Made by a program: the position numbers and the translations under genes
Part shown: positions 10,570 to 20,179 of the stretch, one piece after another
Position numbering within the stretch: position 1 is the stretch's first letter
How the letters are laid out: every line of letters begins with the position of its first letter
Origin: Bacteroidales bacterium
GTDB lineage: Bacteria > Bacteroidota > Bacteroidia > Bacteroidales > UBA932
NCBI GenBank assembly: GCA_024694675.1
Contig: JAILJO010000058.1
Coordinates: forward strand, 1-55,003
Reading direction: 5' to 3'
DNA: 55,003 nucleotides
Notes under the pieces: generated by a model
The model's input: the letters and a program-made list of their open reading frames with translations, nothing else
Database searches by the model: none
Told to the model about the DNA's origin: nothing

Positions 10570-10977
10570 TTAGAACGGCAGGTCTTCTGAAGGGTCGTCG
10601 GCGGGCATGTCGTCAAGCGACGGGGCCGGGGCCTGGTATGGCGGCGGTGCCTGGACCGGGGCGGCTGCAGGGGCAGCGGGTGCTGCCGGTGCCGTGGCGC
10701 CTGCGGGGGCGATTCGCCAAACCTGGACATCCGTGTACCAGCGGCCGTTGTATTCACGGCTCTTGAGGTTGAAGGAAACCTTGATGCGGTCTCCAACCTG
10801 GTACTTGTCCAACTCCTGAACCTTGTCCTGACCGAAGGCCAGCATAACCACCTGGGAGGTAAAGTTGCCGTCAGGATACTCCAGCACGAACTCCTGTTTT
10901 GTCCAGGAGCCGCGGGAGCTCATCCCCGACTGCACGCCCAGTTTCTGGCGCAGTGTGCCTTCAAGTTCCAGTGCCAT
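10570..10977 (-). CDS. DUF3127-like (OB-fold/SSB-like) protein
   Basis: MALELEGTLRQKLGVQSGMSSRGSWTKQEFVLEY... with Ala/Pro-rich tail ending DDPSEDLPF (SSB-like acidic tip). Confidence 0.7.
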   Translation of the reverse strand: MALELEGTLRQKLGVQSGMSSRGSWTKQEFVLEYPDGNFTSQVVMLAFGQDKVQELDKYQVGDRIKVSFNLKSREYNGRWYTDVQVWRIAPAGATAPAAPAAPAAAPVQAPPPYQAPAPSLDDMPADDPSEDLPF

Positions 10978-10980
10978 TAC

Positions 10981-11751
10981 TTACTTCTTCTTGGCGGGTT
11001 TTGCAGGCTCTGCGACGGGCTCTACGTAAGGGTGAACCTCGAGGAGGTCAACGTCGAAGATGAGGGTGCTGTTTGCGCCGATGTTGCGGGGTCCGCGCTC
11101 GCCGTATGCAAGCTCTGCAGGGATTACGAGGGTGATCTTGCCGCCTTCGCCAACGAGCTTCATGCCTTCGGTCCATCCGCGGATGACGCGGTTAAGAGGG
11201 AAGGAGATGCCTTCGTTTGCATCGAATTCCTTACCGTCGATGAGGGTGCCGCGGTAGTTGACCTTCACGGTGTCACGGTCAGAGACAGCGTGGAGCTCGG
11301 AACCGGAATCCTGAATGAGGTAAACGATACCGGAAGCGGTGGAGTCAGCGCTGTTCTTCACGAAGAAGTCCTTGCGGAAAGCGTCGCCTTTCTCCTTGTT
11401 GAGGGCGCCTTCGTAAGCGGTGCGCTTCTGGAGGAAGCCGTTGATTATCATGTTCATCTGGGAAGGATCAATCTTGAACTGCTTCACGAATACGGAATCC
11501 ATGGGCTCGCCTTCCTTGGCCTTGAGGGCGTCTTTCATACCTTTCTGGACCTGGGCCATGTTGAGCTCACCGAAGCCGTTCTGGGTCATGACAAGACCGA
11601 AGTTAACACCCAGGAGATAGGAAGTGGTGTCCACCTGACCCTTTGAAGGGAGAAGGGAACGAACTTCCTTGGAACCCTCCACCTTGGGGGAACCGCATGC
11701 CACCATAAGGATTGCTGCACTTGCGATGGCGAAAAGTTTGAGAGTCTTCAT
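10981..11751 (-). CDS. FKBP-type peptidyl-prolyl isomerase lipoprotein
   Basis: VKVNYRGTLIDGKEFDAN...RVIRGWTEGMKLV...IPAELAYGERG. Confidence 0.92.
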   Translation of the reverse strand: MKTLKLFAIASAAILMVACGSPKVEGSKEVRSLLPSKGQVDTTSYLLGVNFGLVMTQNGFGELNMAQVQKGMKDALKAKEGEPMDSVFVKQFKIDPSQMNMIINGFLQKRTAYEGALNKEKGDAFRKDFFVKNSADSTASGIVYLIQDSGSELHAVSDRDTVKVNYRGTLIDGKEFDANEGISFPLNRVIRGWTEGMKLVGEGGKITLVIPAELAYGERGPRNIGANSTLIFDVDLLEVHPYVEPVAEPAKPAKKK

Positions 11752-11903
11752 AGTATAACTTTAATAACGTTTGTTCTGTCAATTCGCGCGTTATGCGCGT
11801 TCAGACTACAAAGATAGTGATAATTTTTAAGAAATCAGTTTTTTTTCATTCATTTGGAAATCCTGATTTTTTTTGCTAAATTGTGCCATAATCACAGTAG
11901 CTT

Positions 11904-14102
11904 ATGTCTGTTTCATCGTCTGCCATCCACGAAAAACTGAAGACATTCTTCGGCTACGATGCCTTCAAGGGAGACCAGGAGAACGTAATCAAACACCTGG
12001 TTGACGGCGGCAACGCCTTCGTCCTCATGCCCACCGGAGGCGGTAAATCCCTGTGCTATCAGCTTCCCGCCCTCCTCATGGAAGGTACGGCTATTGTGAT
12101 TTCCCCGCTCATCGCCCTAATGAAGAACCAGGTGGACGCCATCCGCGGCTTCGTGTCAGGTGATATCGGCATCGCCCATTTCCTAAACTCCTCCCTAAGC
12201 CGTATTCAGATAGGAGAAGTAAGGCAGGACCTCATAAACGGCGTCACAAAACTGCTGTACGTTGCTCCTGAGTCCCTTACAAAGGAGGAGAACATCCAGC
12301 TGCTCAAGGAGATAAAGATTTCCTTCTACGCGGTGGACGAGGCCCACTGCATATCCGAATGGGGGCACGATTTCCGTCCGGAATACCGCAAGATCCGCTC
12401 CATAGTGGACGAGATTCAGCCGGCCCCCATCATCGCCCTTACCGCCACTGCAACCCCCAAGGTCCAGTCCGATATCCTCAAGAACCTCCGCATCCAGGAC
12501 GCAACCATATTCCGGAGCTCCTTCAATCGTCCCAATCTGTACTATGAAGTAAGGGACAAGGTGGAGCCGGAAAAGGACATAATCCGCTTCATCCGCCAGA
12601 ATCCCGGGAAGTCCGGCATCATCTACTGCCTCAGTCGCAAAAAGGTGGAGGAACTGGCCCAGGTGCTTGCCATCAACGGCATCAAGGCCCTTCCGTACCA
12701 TGCCGGCCTGGACGCCAAGACCCGCGCGGAGAACCAGGACAAGTTCCTCATGGAGGAGATAGATGTAATAGTAGCCACCATCGCCTTCGGAATGGGTATC
12801 GACAAGCAGAACGTCCGCTTCGTCATCCATTACGATATACCCAAGAGCATAGAAGGTTATTACCAGGAAACCGGCCGTGCCGGCCGTGATGGCCAGGAAG
12901 GCCTCTGCATTACCTACTACAGCTACAAGGACATCCAGAAGCTGGAAAAGTTCATGCAGGGAAAGCCCGTGAGCGAGCAGGAGATAGGAAAGCAGCTCCT
13001 CAATGAGACAGTGGCATATGCGGAATCCAGCCAGTGCCGCAGGAAACTCCTTCTCAACTACTTCGGAGAGGACTACACTGAAGACAACTGCGGCGCCTGC
13101 GACAACTGCCTCCACCCCAAGGCCCGCTTCGACGGCAGGGAAGAGCTGTGTCTTGTCATAGAACTCATAGACACACTCAAGGAGCATTTCAAGCTGGAGC
13201 ACCTTGCAAACATTCTTGCAGGTGTCTCCAACGCCATGATAAAGTCCTACAAGCACGATGAACTGGAGCTCTTCGGCGCCGGCAAGGACCACGACACCAA
13301 GTTCTGGGCCGCCGTAATCCACCAGGGCCTCATCATGCATTATCTGGACAAGGACATAGAGAATTATGGCCTCATAACGGCAACGGACAAGGGCCTGGAG
13401 TTCTACCTCAAGCCCCACGAGGTAATGCTGGTGGAAGACCGCACCTTCTCAGAGGGCGTGGACGATGATGACGACGACCCCGTCCCCGTCTCCGGCGGAG
13501 GAGGAGGCGACGAGATGCTCCTCAGGATGCTCAAGGACCTCCGCAAGGATGTTTCCCGGAAGCTCAAACTCCAGCCCTGGATGATATTCTCTGACCCCGC
13601 TCTGGAGGACATGACCATAGTCTATCCTCTCACCCTCAAGGAACTCAGCGAAAAGTGCCAGGGCGTAGGTGAAGGCAAGGCCAAAAAGTTTGGCCAGCCC
13701 TTCGTGGACCTCATCGCCAAGTATGTGGAAGAGAACGAAATAGACCGCCCGGACGACTTCGTGGTAAAATCCGTCGCCTCCAAGTCCGGCAACAAGGTCT
13801 ACATCATCCAGTCCATTGACCGCAAACTTTCCCTTGACGATATCGCCGCCTCCAAGGGCCTCACCATGGACGAACTCCTCACGGAGATCGAAGGCATCGT
13901 GGCAACCGGCACAAAAGTCAATCTGAATTACTATATAGAAGAGGAACTGGACCCTGAAGTGGTCAATGAAATCTACGACTGGTTCAAGGAAGAAGCCACC
14001 TCAGACTCCCTCCAGGAAGCCCGCGACGCCCTCTCTGACGACTACGAAGATCTCGAAATCCGCCTCGCCCGCATCAAATTCCTCTGCGAGGTGGTGAATT
14101 AA
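11904..14102 (+). CDS. recQ: ATP-dependent DNA helicase RecQ
   Basis: LMPTGGGKSLCYQLPAL, AVDEAHCISEWGHDFRPEY, ETGRAGRDG. Confidence 0.96.
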   Translation: MSVSSSAIHEKLKTFFGYDAFKGDQENVIKHLVDGGNAFVLMPTGGGKSLCYQLPALLMEGTAIVISPLIALMKNQVDAIRGFVSGDIGIAHFLNSSLSRIQIGEVRQDLINGVTKLLYVAPESLTKEENIQLLKEIKISFYAVDEAHCISEWGHDFRPEYRKIRSIVDEIQPAPIIALTATATPKVQSDILKNLRIQDATIFRSSFNRPNLYYEVRDKVEPEKDIIRFIRQNPGKSGIIYCLSRKKVEELAQVLAINGIKALPYHAGLDAKTRAENQDKFLMEEIDVIVATIAFGMGIDKQNVRFVIHYDIPKSIEGYYQETGRAGRDGQEGLCITYYSYKDIQKLEKFMQGKPVSEQEIGKQLLNETVAYAESSQCRRKLLLNYFGEDYTEDNCGACDNCLHPKARFDGREELCLVIELIDTLKEHFKLEHLANILAGVSNAMIKSYKHDELELFGAGKDHDTKFWAAVIHQGLIMHYLDKDIENYGLITATDKGLEFYLKPHEVMLVEDRTFSEGVDDDDDDPVPVSGGGGGDEMLLRMLKDLRKDVSRKLKLQPWMIFSDPALEDMTIVYPLTLKELSEKCQGVGEGKAKKFGQPFVDLIAKYVEENEIDRPDDFVVKSVASKSGNKVYIIQSIDRKLSLDDIAASKGLTMDELLTEIEGIVATGTKVNLNYYIEEELDPEVVNEIYDWFKEEATSDSLQEARDALSDDYEDLEIRLARIKFLCEVVN

Positions 14103-15268
14103 AGATATACCAGCTCGGAAAGATTATCCTGGGCGAAGAGTTTGGCGGCCATGGACTGGAGGTCTGTGGCCGTTATTGATTCTATGGCCTTGCGGGTTTC
14201 TTCCGGGGACATGACGGAGCCCCAGGCGAGCAAGCTTTTGCCCATGGAGAGGCACTGGGCCTCGCCGGATTCCGAGCCTATGGCCAGCTGGCCAAGGAGC
14301 TGCTTGCGGAAGGCCTTGAGGCGGGCGTCGGAAAGGGGAGTCTCGCGGAGGCGTCCAAGGATCCGCAGGACCGCGGTCTTGCATTTTTCCAGATTGGGCC
14401 TGTCGCAGCCAAAGGAAATGGCCACGATGCCCGTATCCTTATACTGAGTATATGAGCACTCTATTCCGTAAACCCAGCCGCGTTTTTCGCGGAGCTCTGC
14501 GTTCAGGAGGGAGTTAGATGCCGGGCCGCCAAGGATGTTGACCAGCATGGCCGCAATGAGCCTCTCCGGCATCTGGTGCAGCCCCGGAGCCTCGCAGCCT
14601 ATCACTGCGTTAACCTCATGGTTATGCTTGTCAACGACCTTGTGGAAAGTACTCATGGTCAATCTTCTGAACGGTTTTTTCAAGGGCGGATTCGTCAATA
14701 TCGGCCACTAAGGTAAAGGCCATTCTCTCCGGAACGAACTTCTCTGCGACGAAGCGGCGGACCATCTCCGCGGTAATCTTTTTCACCGAGGCCGATGTCC
14801 CCAGGATGGGCGTTTCCAGCGCCGTACCTTTGAAGAGCATGCACTCGAAGTTGTCGTAGACATCCTCCGAGGGGTTGTCCTTGTACTGGATAATCTCGTC
14901 CAGGATAACGCCGCGTTCGGTCTCTATTTCATGGTCCGGGAATGTAGCTTCCGTGGCAAGTTCGAACAGCAGCCGGGCGGCCTTTCCCAAATCCTCTTTA
15001 AGCACAGTGGCGTGAAGGACGATTTCTTCTTTGGTGGTGTAGGCGTTGAGTTCCCCGCCCAGGCGGTCCAGGTAGCCGGAGATGACGGCGGCCGATTTGC
15101 GCCTTGTCCCGCGGAACATGGTATGCTCAGTGAAATGGGCTATGCCGGCGGGATAGCCTGCCTCGTCCCTTGTGCCCACGCCTATGGAAAGGGCGCAGTA
15201 CGCAACGGAGCGGCCGCTTCGCTTCACGGCATATTTAAGCCCGGAAGGGCAACTTCCGCATATCATCT
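14099..15268 (-). pseudogene. M16 zinc metallopeptidase split into two overlapping frames (14631-~15268 and 14099-14698)
   Basis: Upstream frame has HFTEHTMF (HxxEH) ...ERGVILDEI; downstream frame has the M16 C-domain NILGGPASNSLLNAELREKRGWVYGIECSYTQYKDTG. Frames differ by 1 nt. Confidence 0.65.
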
Positions 15269-16108
15269 TGACCTGGCTATTCTTTTGAAATCGGATACAA
15301 GGAATCCTGGGCCTTTTTCCGCGGTAATCTTGTGACGATAAATGTACACCAGCCTGTGCGTATTGGCCTCGAAGAGCATCTTGTAGCACCAGGAAGCGCC
15401 TTCCACCGGCATCAGGGGAGCCACCACGTAGGAGCACAGTGTATTGAAGGCCGATGTCAGGAATTTCTCGTCGGCATCGTCCTCGGAGACTATGGAGAAA
15501 TCGTCGTCCAGATATCTGGAAACGTATTTTACGGAGGAGTCGACATCGTCCTGGGAAATCCAGATGGTCATCATCTTTCCGTACTTGCGGTAGTTGCCGT
15601 TGAACCAGACGGGGCCCATGTAGGCCGTTTTTTCGGAGAGCATGGCTTCCTCCGTGAAGTCCTGGATGGAGTTGACCATGGCGCCAAGGTATACCAGTTC
15701 CCTTCCGGTGCTGCTGCCTGCCGGGCAGAGGGGCAGGGAGATCACTTCATGCATGCCCGATGTGCCTTCGCCGGCCTCAGGCCCGCCCTTGACTAGCGTA
15801 AGGAACACCAGCGACGGTGCCATTTCCCCTTTGAACATGGTTGCCCCGGCAAGGAGGAAGTAGTAGTCCGGGGACTTCTTGAGTTTCTCAAAGTCTGCCG
15901 GCGTGCAGAACTCGAAGGGGGACAGCGTCCAGCAGTTCACAACCTCCTGACGGAGCGCGCCGTCCAGAAGGTCGCTTCCCGGGAGGACAACCTTGGTTAT
16001 CTTGTCCGAAAAATCGGAGATTATGTATTTCTTTGTGGACACCCTTCCCTGGGCCCCTGCGGTGATGCAGGCCAGAACCAGGAGTGCCGTTATTACCAGT
16101 CTTCTCAT
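15263..16108 (-). CDS. Secreted hypothetical protein
   Basis: Signal peptide MRRLVITALLVLACITAGAQ; no family recognised. Confidence 0.7.
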   Translation of the reverse strand: MRRLVITALLVLACITAGAQGRVSTKKYIISDFSDKITKVVLPGSDLLDGALRQEVVNCWTLSPFEFCTPADFEKLKKSPDYYFLLAGATMFKGEMAPSLVFLTLVKGGPEAGEGTSGMHEVISLPLCPAGSSTGRELVYLGAMVNSIQDFTEEAMLSEKTAYMGPVWFNGNYRKYGKMMTIWISQDDVDSSVKYVSRYLDDDFSIVSEDDADEKFLTSAFNTLCSYVVAPLMPVEGASWCYKMLFEANTHRLVYIYRHKITAEKGPGFLVSDFKRIARSR

Positions 16109-16812
16109 TGTGCTATGAAAGCGTAAGTGATTGTGCCCATCTGTCTTGCGGGGGCGGTTTCGGAGGAGGAGAACTTCGAAAGTCGTGCCGCGTTCTTAGC
16201 GAACTCGTGGAGGCACTTGTCGTTGGTGGAGATTTCTTCGTTCACTTTCACGTTGAGGACGTCTCCCTTGTTGTTGACGGCAATCATAACCGTGACCTCT
16301 CCGGCGCCGTAACAGCGGTATGCCGGGATGGGAAGCCGCGAGGCCTTGCGGCCGTCAAGGCTCCATGAAAGCACGGAGGGGCCGCTGTAGGGTTTTGTCT
16401 CCTGCTTGGGCTCGTTTATCTTTGGGGCGGGGGCTGCGACTATCTGCTCGTCAATTGTCTGGTTCTGTCCGTCCTTGAGCTCCTGGGCCAGGCGTTCAGC
16501 CTCCTTGTAAAGCTCTTCCGCGTTGGTATTGCGGTCGTCCTTGAGAGATGAGCGGTCCACCGCCACGTTGCGGATGGGAATGGCCTGGGCGGCGGCAATA
16601 AGCTCTTCCAGCTTTTCCGCCGTCATCTCCTTGAACACCTTTTCACGTTCCTCCCGCTCCTGCTCCTCCATCTTGGTGAAATCCAGCACGAAGCTGTTCT
16701 CCCTCTTCCACTCGGACCCTATCTGCACAAGCAGCAGTACGATAATCACCGCGACGTGAACTATCGCGGTGATGTACAATCCGGCCTTTGTTTCAGGGGA
16801 GAGGCGTTTCAT
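16105..16812 (-). CDS. TonB-like energy transducer (single N-terminal TM)
   Basis: N-terminal TM, charged linker, C-terminal ...YRCYGAGEVTVMIAVNNKGDVLNVKVNEE. Confidence 0.55.
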   Translation of the reverse strand: MKRLSPETKAGLYITAIVHVAVIIVLLLVQIGSEWKRENSFVLDFTKMEEQEREEREKVFKEMTAEKLEELIAAAQAIPIRNVAVDRSSLKDDRNTNAEELYKEAERLAQELKDGQNQTIDEQIVAAPAPKINEPKQETKPYSGPSVLSWSLDGRKASRLPIPAYRCYGAGEVTVMIAVNNKGDVLNVKVNEEISTNDKCLHEFAKNAARLSKFSSSETAPARQMGTITYAFIAQ

Positions 16813-17441
16813 TTCTTCCTTTTCTGCCTTTTGCTCTTGAGGGCTTTTTCAACGGTGTTGGTGATGATGTCGATTGCGACCTTGTTGTGGCCGCCCTGCG
16901 GTACGATTACATCGGCATACCGCTTGGAGGGCTCGATGAACTGGAGGTGCATGGGCTTGACCGTGTCGCAGTAGTGCTCTATGGCCGTTTCTATGGTGCG
17001 GCCGCGCTCTGCGATGTCGCGGACCATGATACGCATGAGGCGGTCATCGTCATCCGCGTCCACGAAGATCTTGATGTTCATCTGGTCGCGGAGCTCCTTG
17101 CAGGTGAAGATGAGGATGCCTTCGACGATGATAACATCGGCAGGCTCCACGGTGACGGTTTCCGTTGTGGAACGTGAGCAGGTAATGTAGGAGTAGACAG
17201 GCTGCTCTATGGTTTTCCCGCTCTTGAGCTCGCGGATCTGCTGGCACATGAGCTTCCAGTCAATGGCGTCCGGGTGGTCGAAGTTGATGTTCTTGCGCTC
17301 TTCCACTGGAACGTGACTGGAATCCTTGTAATAGGAGTCCTGGGGAATGACAACTACTTTTCCCTGAAGCTGCTCTGTGATAGCCCTTACAACTGTGGTT
17401 TTTCCTGAGCCGGAGCCTCCGGCGATACCGATTACTAACAT
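16809..17441 (-). CDS. udk: Uridine kinase
   Basis: IGIAGGSGSGKTTVVRAI, QDSYYKD, NFDHPDAID. Confidence 0.95.
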   Translation of the reverse strand: MLVIGIAGGSGSGKTTVVRAITEQLQGKVVVIPQDSYYKDSSHVPVEERKNINFDHPDAIDWKLMCQQIRELKSGKTIEQPVYSYITCSRSTTETVTVEPADVIIVEGILIFTCKELRDQMNIKIFVDADDDDRLMRIMVRDIAERGRTIETAIEHYCDTVKPMHLQFIEPSKRYADVIVPQGGHNKVAIDIITNTVEKALKSKRQKRKK

Positions 17442-17444
17442 ATC

Positions 17445-18848
17445 TTAGAATTCTGCATTTTTCGGGGTGCGCGGGAACGGGATGACGTCACGGATGTTTG
17501 CCATGCCGGTGACGAAGAGGAGGAGGCGTTCGAAGCCAAGGCCGAAGCCGCTGTGGGGCACGCTGCCGTAACGGCGGGTGTCTATGTACCACTCAAGGTT
17601 CTTGCGGCTCATGCCAAGCTCATCGATACGCTGCTCAAGTTTCTCCAGGGAGGCTTCACGCTCGCTTCCGCCAATGATTTCGCCAATCTTGGGGAAGAGG
17701 ACATCCATGCCGCGGACGGTGCGGCCGTCCTCGTTCTGCTTCATGTAGAAGGCCTTGATGTCCTTGGGGAAGTCTATGAGGATGACGGGCTTCTGGAAGT
17801 GCTTTTCCACCAGGTAGCGCTCATGCTCTGACTGGAAGTCCGTGCCCCAGTGGACGGGGTACTCGAACTTGATACCATCGGCAATTGCCTTTTCCAGGAT
17901 TTCCACGGCTTCCGTGTAGGTGACTTTCTGGAAAGGAATGCCAATGACGCTCTGCATGCGGGCTATGAGGCCGTCGTCATATTTGTCGTTGAGGAACTTG
18001 AGGTCGTCCATGCAGTTGTCCAGGGCGTACTGAACGAGGTATTTCACGAACTCCTCTGCAAGTTCCATGTTGTCGTTGATGTCGTAGAAGGCCATTTCCG
18101 GCTCAATCATCCAGAACTCCGCAAGGTGGCGGGGAGTGTTGGAGTTCTCTGCCCTGAAGGTGGGGCCGAAGGTGTAGATTTCGCCCACAGCGGTTGCACC
18201 AAGCTCTCCTTCCAGCTGGCCGGACACGGTGAGGGAGGTCTTCTTCCCAAAGAAGTCCTTGCTGAAATCCACGTTGCCTTTCTTGTCCAGAGGGATGTTC
18301 TTGAGGTCCATGGTGGTTACCTGGAACATGTCTCCTGCGCCCTCTGCATCGGACTCTGTAATGAGCGGGGTGTGGAGATAGACGAAGCCCTTCTCGTTGA
18401 AGAACTTGTGGATGGCGAATGCCATGGCATTGCGGATGCGAAGGACGGCGCCGAAGGTGTTGGTCCTGAGGCGCATGTGAGCCACCGTGCGGAGGTACTC
18501 CAGGGTGGTGTCCTTTTTCTGGAGAGGGAAGCGCATGGGGTCGCATTCTCCCAGCACTTCAATTTCCGATGCCTGGATTTCCACTGCCTGGCCGCTGCCT
18601 ACGGATGCCTCCAGTTTGCCTTTTACGGCAAGGGAAGCGCCTGTGGTGACCTTTTTGAGGAGTTCTTCGTCTAAGAGCTCCGTGTTGGCCACTATCTGAA
18701 TGTTATTGATTGTTGAGCCGTCGTTGAGGGCTATGAACTTAATCTGTTTGTTTCCTCTCTTGGTGCGGACCCATCCTTTGGCCAGCACTTCGCTGCCGGG
18801 TTCCATCCCCAGCAGAGCCTTGATCTTTGTTCTTTTCAGGTTTTCCAT
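17445..18848 (-). CDS. asnS: Asparaginyl-tRNA synthetase
   Basis: [46 protein letters not shown]. Confidence 0.96.
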   Translation of the reverse strand: MENLKRTKIKALLGMEPGSEVLAKGWVRTKRGNKQIKFIALNDGSTINNIQIVANTELLDEELLKKVTTGASLAVKGKLEASVGSGQAVEIQASEIEVLGECDPMRFPLQKKDTTLEYLRTVAHMRLRTNTFGAVLRIRNAMAFAIHKFFNEKGFVYLHTPLITESDAEGAGDMFQVTTMDLKNIPLDKKGNVDFSKDFFGKKTSLTVSGQLEGELGATAVGEIYTFGPTFRAENSNTPRHLAEFWMIEPEMAFYDINDNMELAEEFVKYLVQYALDNCMDDLKFLNDKYDDGLIARMQSVIGIPFQKVTYTEAVEILEKAIADGIKFEYPVHWGTDFQSEHERYLVEKHFQKPVILIDFPKDIKAFYMKQNEDGRTVRGMDVLFPKIGEIIGGSEREASLEKLEQRIDELGMSRKNLEWYIDTRRYGSVPHSGFGLGFERLLLFVTGMANIRDVIPFPRTPKNAEF

Positions 18849-19425
18849 TGGAAAAATGTCTCAAATCATGCAAAGATAGCAATTTCTTGCCTAAGGTGCA
18901 ATCCTTACTCCCCAACAGTTTAAGATAATCCAGATAACGGCGGCTTCCAAGGGCTCTTATCCTTCGGAAAAGCTTGAATTTGGTATAGGCGGTCCGGGAG
19001 TCTTTCCCAAAACCGAAAGTTTCCTTCAGGATGCTGTCCCTGACGCGTATGACAAGGCAGGCAAAGAGATTGGCGTCCAGGATGCTGAAATCCGGATAAT
19101 CGTCAAGGAGGGCGTCTATGATTCCGTCCATCTCGCGGTTCAGTTCCCGGGCCAGCACTCCCACGTAATCGTCACTTCCGAGATACGTCCTGAGCCATCT
19201 GTGGCAAATCTCCAGGAGATGCTCCCTGGTGGCCCCGAAGTCCAGGTTCCGGATTATCTCATCGGCAAGGCCCGTGAAGGCACCGTACTCAGTTGTAATG
19301 GCCCCTCTAAGCAGTCTTGCCGCATTCTCCTTCAGTTCCAAATTGTTCCTTCTGTAGTAGGACAGAAGAGATTTCATGTTGTCCAGTTTCCGCTCCAGCT
19401 CCTGGATTCTTTCTTTGTCTGTCAT
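18739..19425 (-). CDS. Hypothetical protein; C-terminal part resembles the HTH-like end of Bacteroidales TPR regulators
   Basis: Coiled-coil N-terminus, [14 protein letters not shown]...[26 protein letters not shown]; overlaps asnS by 110 bp out of frame. Confidence 0.55.
   Translation of the reverse strand: MTDKERIQELERKLDNMKSLLSYYRRNNLELKENAARLLRGAITTEYGAFTGLADEIIRNLDFGATREHLLEICHRWLRTYLGSDDYVGVLARELNREMDGIIDALLDDYPDFSILDANLFACLVIRVRDSILKETFGFGKDSRTAYTKFKLFRRIRALGSRRYLDYLKLLGSKDCTLGKKLLSLHDLRHFSNGKPEKNKDQGSAGDGTRQRSAGQRMGPHQERKQTD
18871..18878 (-). promoter_or_regulatory. TATCTTTG -7 element for asnS, inside the upstream ORF
   Basis: Reverse-strand TATCTTTG 22 bp upstream of the asnS ATG, TTG about 20 bp further upstream. 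Confidence 0.45.
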
Positions 19426-19502
19426 AGCTTTGTGAGTTAATGAGTTATCTCACAAAAATATTAACAGAAACAATAAATCCGACTACCCCTCCCCGTATAT
19501 TT

Positions 19503-19554
19503 TAAAACAAGCTAAGCGACAGATACTCTGCTGCTTAGCTAAAAAGGTCAAAAA
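19503..19554. repeat. 52-bp hairpin direct repeat, copy 1
   Basis: TAAAACAAGCTAAGCGACAGATACTCTGCTGCTTAGCTAAAAAGGTCAAAAA; 51/52 identical to 20114-20165. Confidence 0.9.
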
Positions 19555-19566
19555 AATAACGCAAAT

Positions 19567-19968
19567 TCATGCCATTTTTTCAATCTTCTGACAAATACAC
19601 AAGACATGATTAATGCCAAATTCCATTGCAGATAGCATTTTGGATGGAGAATATGTGCCTGTTGATAATAGTTCAGTGTATGCTTTTCTCATTATTCTGG
19701 TTGTGCCGGAGAAAACAGGATTGTCAAAAATCCCTCCGGGCAATATTGAATCTCTTAACCAATCAACACCAAGTGTATTCGATAATACTTTGTCAATCGC
19801 ATTTCTTAACGCCACCTCATAGCAACTGATAACAGTGAACATTTCTTGAGACAGCCTTAGATTATACCTGTATAATGTCATTGCTTTTCGTGTGTCTCCA
19901 CCACAAGCATTCACATAACGCCTCATCCGTTTGGATGACATAATGCACTCGAATTCAATAAACTTCAT
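19567..19968 (-). CDS. Abi-like (AbiF/Abi_2-type) protein, short form (133 aa from ATG)
   Basis: MSSKRMRRYVNACGGDTRKAMTLYRYNLRLSQEMFTVISCYEVALRNAIDKVL...YSPSKMLSAMEFG resembles the Abi_2 N-terminal half; no RNRIAHHE-type HEPN motif present. Confidence 0.6.
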   Translation of the reverse strand: MKFIEFECIMSSKRMRRYVNACGGDTRKAMTLYRYNLRLSQEMFTVISCYEVALRNAIDKVLSNTLGVDWLRDSILPGGIFDNPVFSGTTRIMRKAYTELLSTGTYSPSKMLSAMEFGINHVLCICQKIEKMA

Positions 19969-19998
19969 TGGTTTTTTGTAAAAATAATAGTATATTTG

Positions 19999-20113
19999 CA
20001 ACGTTGATTCCCGGTAGCCCCTGAAGCAATTCAAGCTATCGGGTTTAGTCTTTTATATACCACAAAACTAATGAAGTTTTGGGCAGCTATCCCCAGGTAG
20101 ACATGCTACAACG
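19999..20113 (-). ncRNA. Candidate structured RNA upstream of the Abi-like gene (abiF-motif-like)
   Basis: Minus-strand hairpins: CAAAACT-TCATT-AGTTTTG; CCCGATAGC...GCTACCGGG (8/9 pairs) with inner TGAA-TTGC-TTCA; possible closing CGTTG/CAACG. Confidence 0.55.
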
Positions 20114-20165
20114 TAAAACAAGCTAAGCGACAGATACTCTGCCGCTTAGCTAAAAAGGTCAAAAA
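20114..20165. repeat. 52-bp hairpin direct repeat, copy 2
   Basis: TAAAACAAGCTAAGCGACAGATACTCTGCCGCTTAGCTAAAAAGGTCAAAAA; one mismatch to copy 1. Confidence 0.9.
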
Positions 20166-20179
20166 TAGGGTGGAAATGA

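Noticed and set aside
12195-13418. 407-aa minus-strand ORF antisense to recQ
   Set aside because: Opposite a well-supported helicase; low-complexity, Val/Leu-rich shadow translation
17850-18674. 274-aa plus-strand ORF antisense to asnS
   Set aside because: Shadow ORF of asnS
19969-20034. Upstream TTG start for the Abi-like ORF
   Set aside because: Would translate the structured RNA hairpin; ATG at 19968 aligns with the Abi-like N-terminus
19503-20165. 52-bp repeats as a CRISPR array or integron attC sites
   Set aside because: Only two copies 611 bp apart with a gene between; no cas genes, no integrase, and no convincing attC core sites
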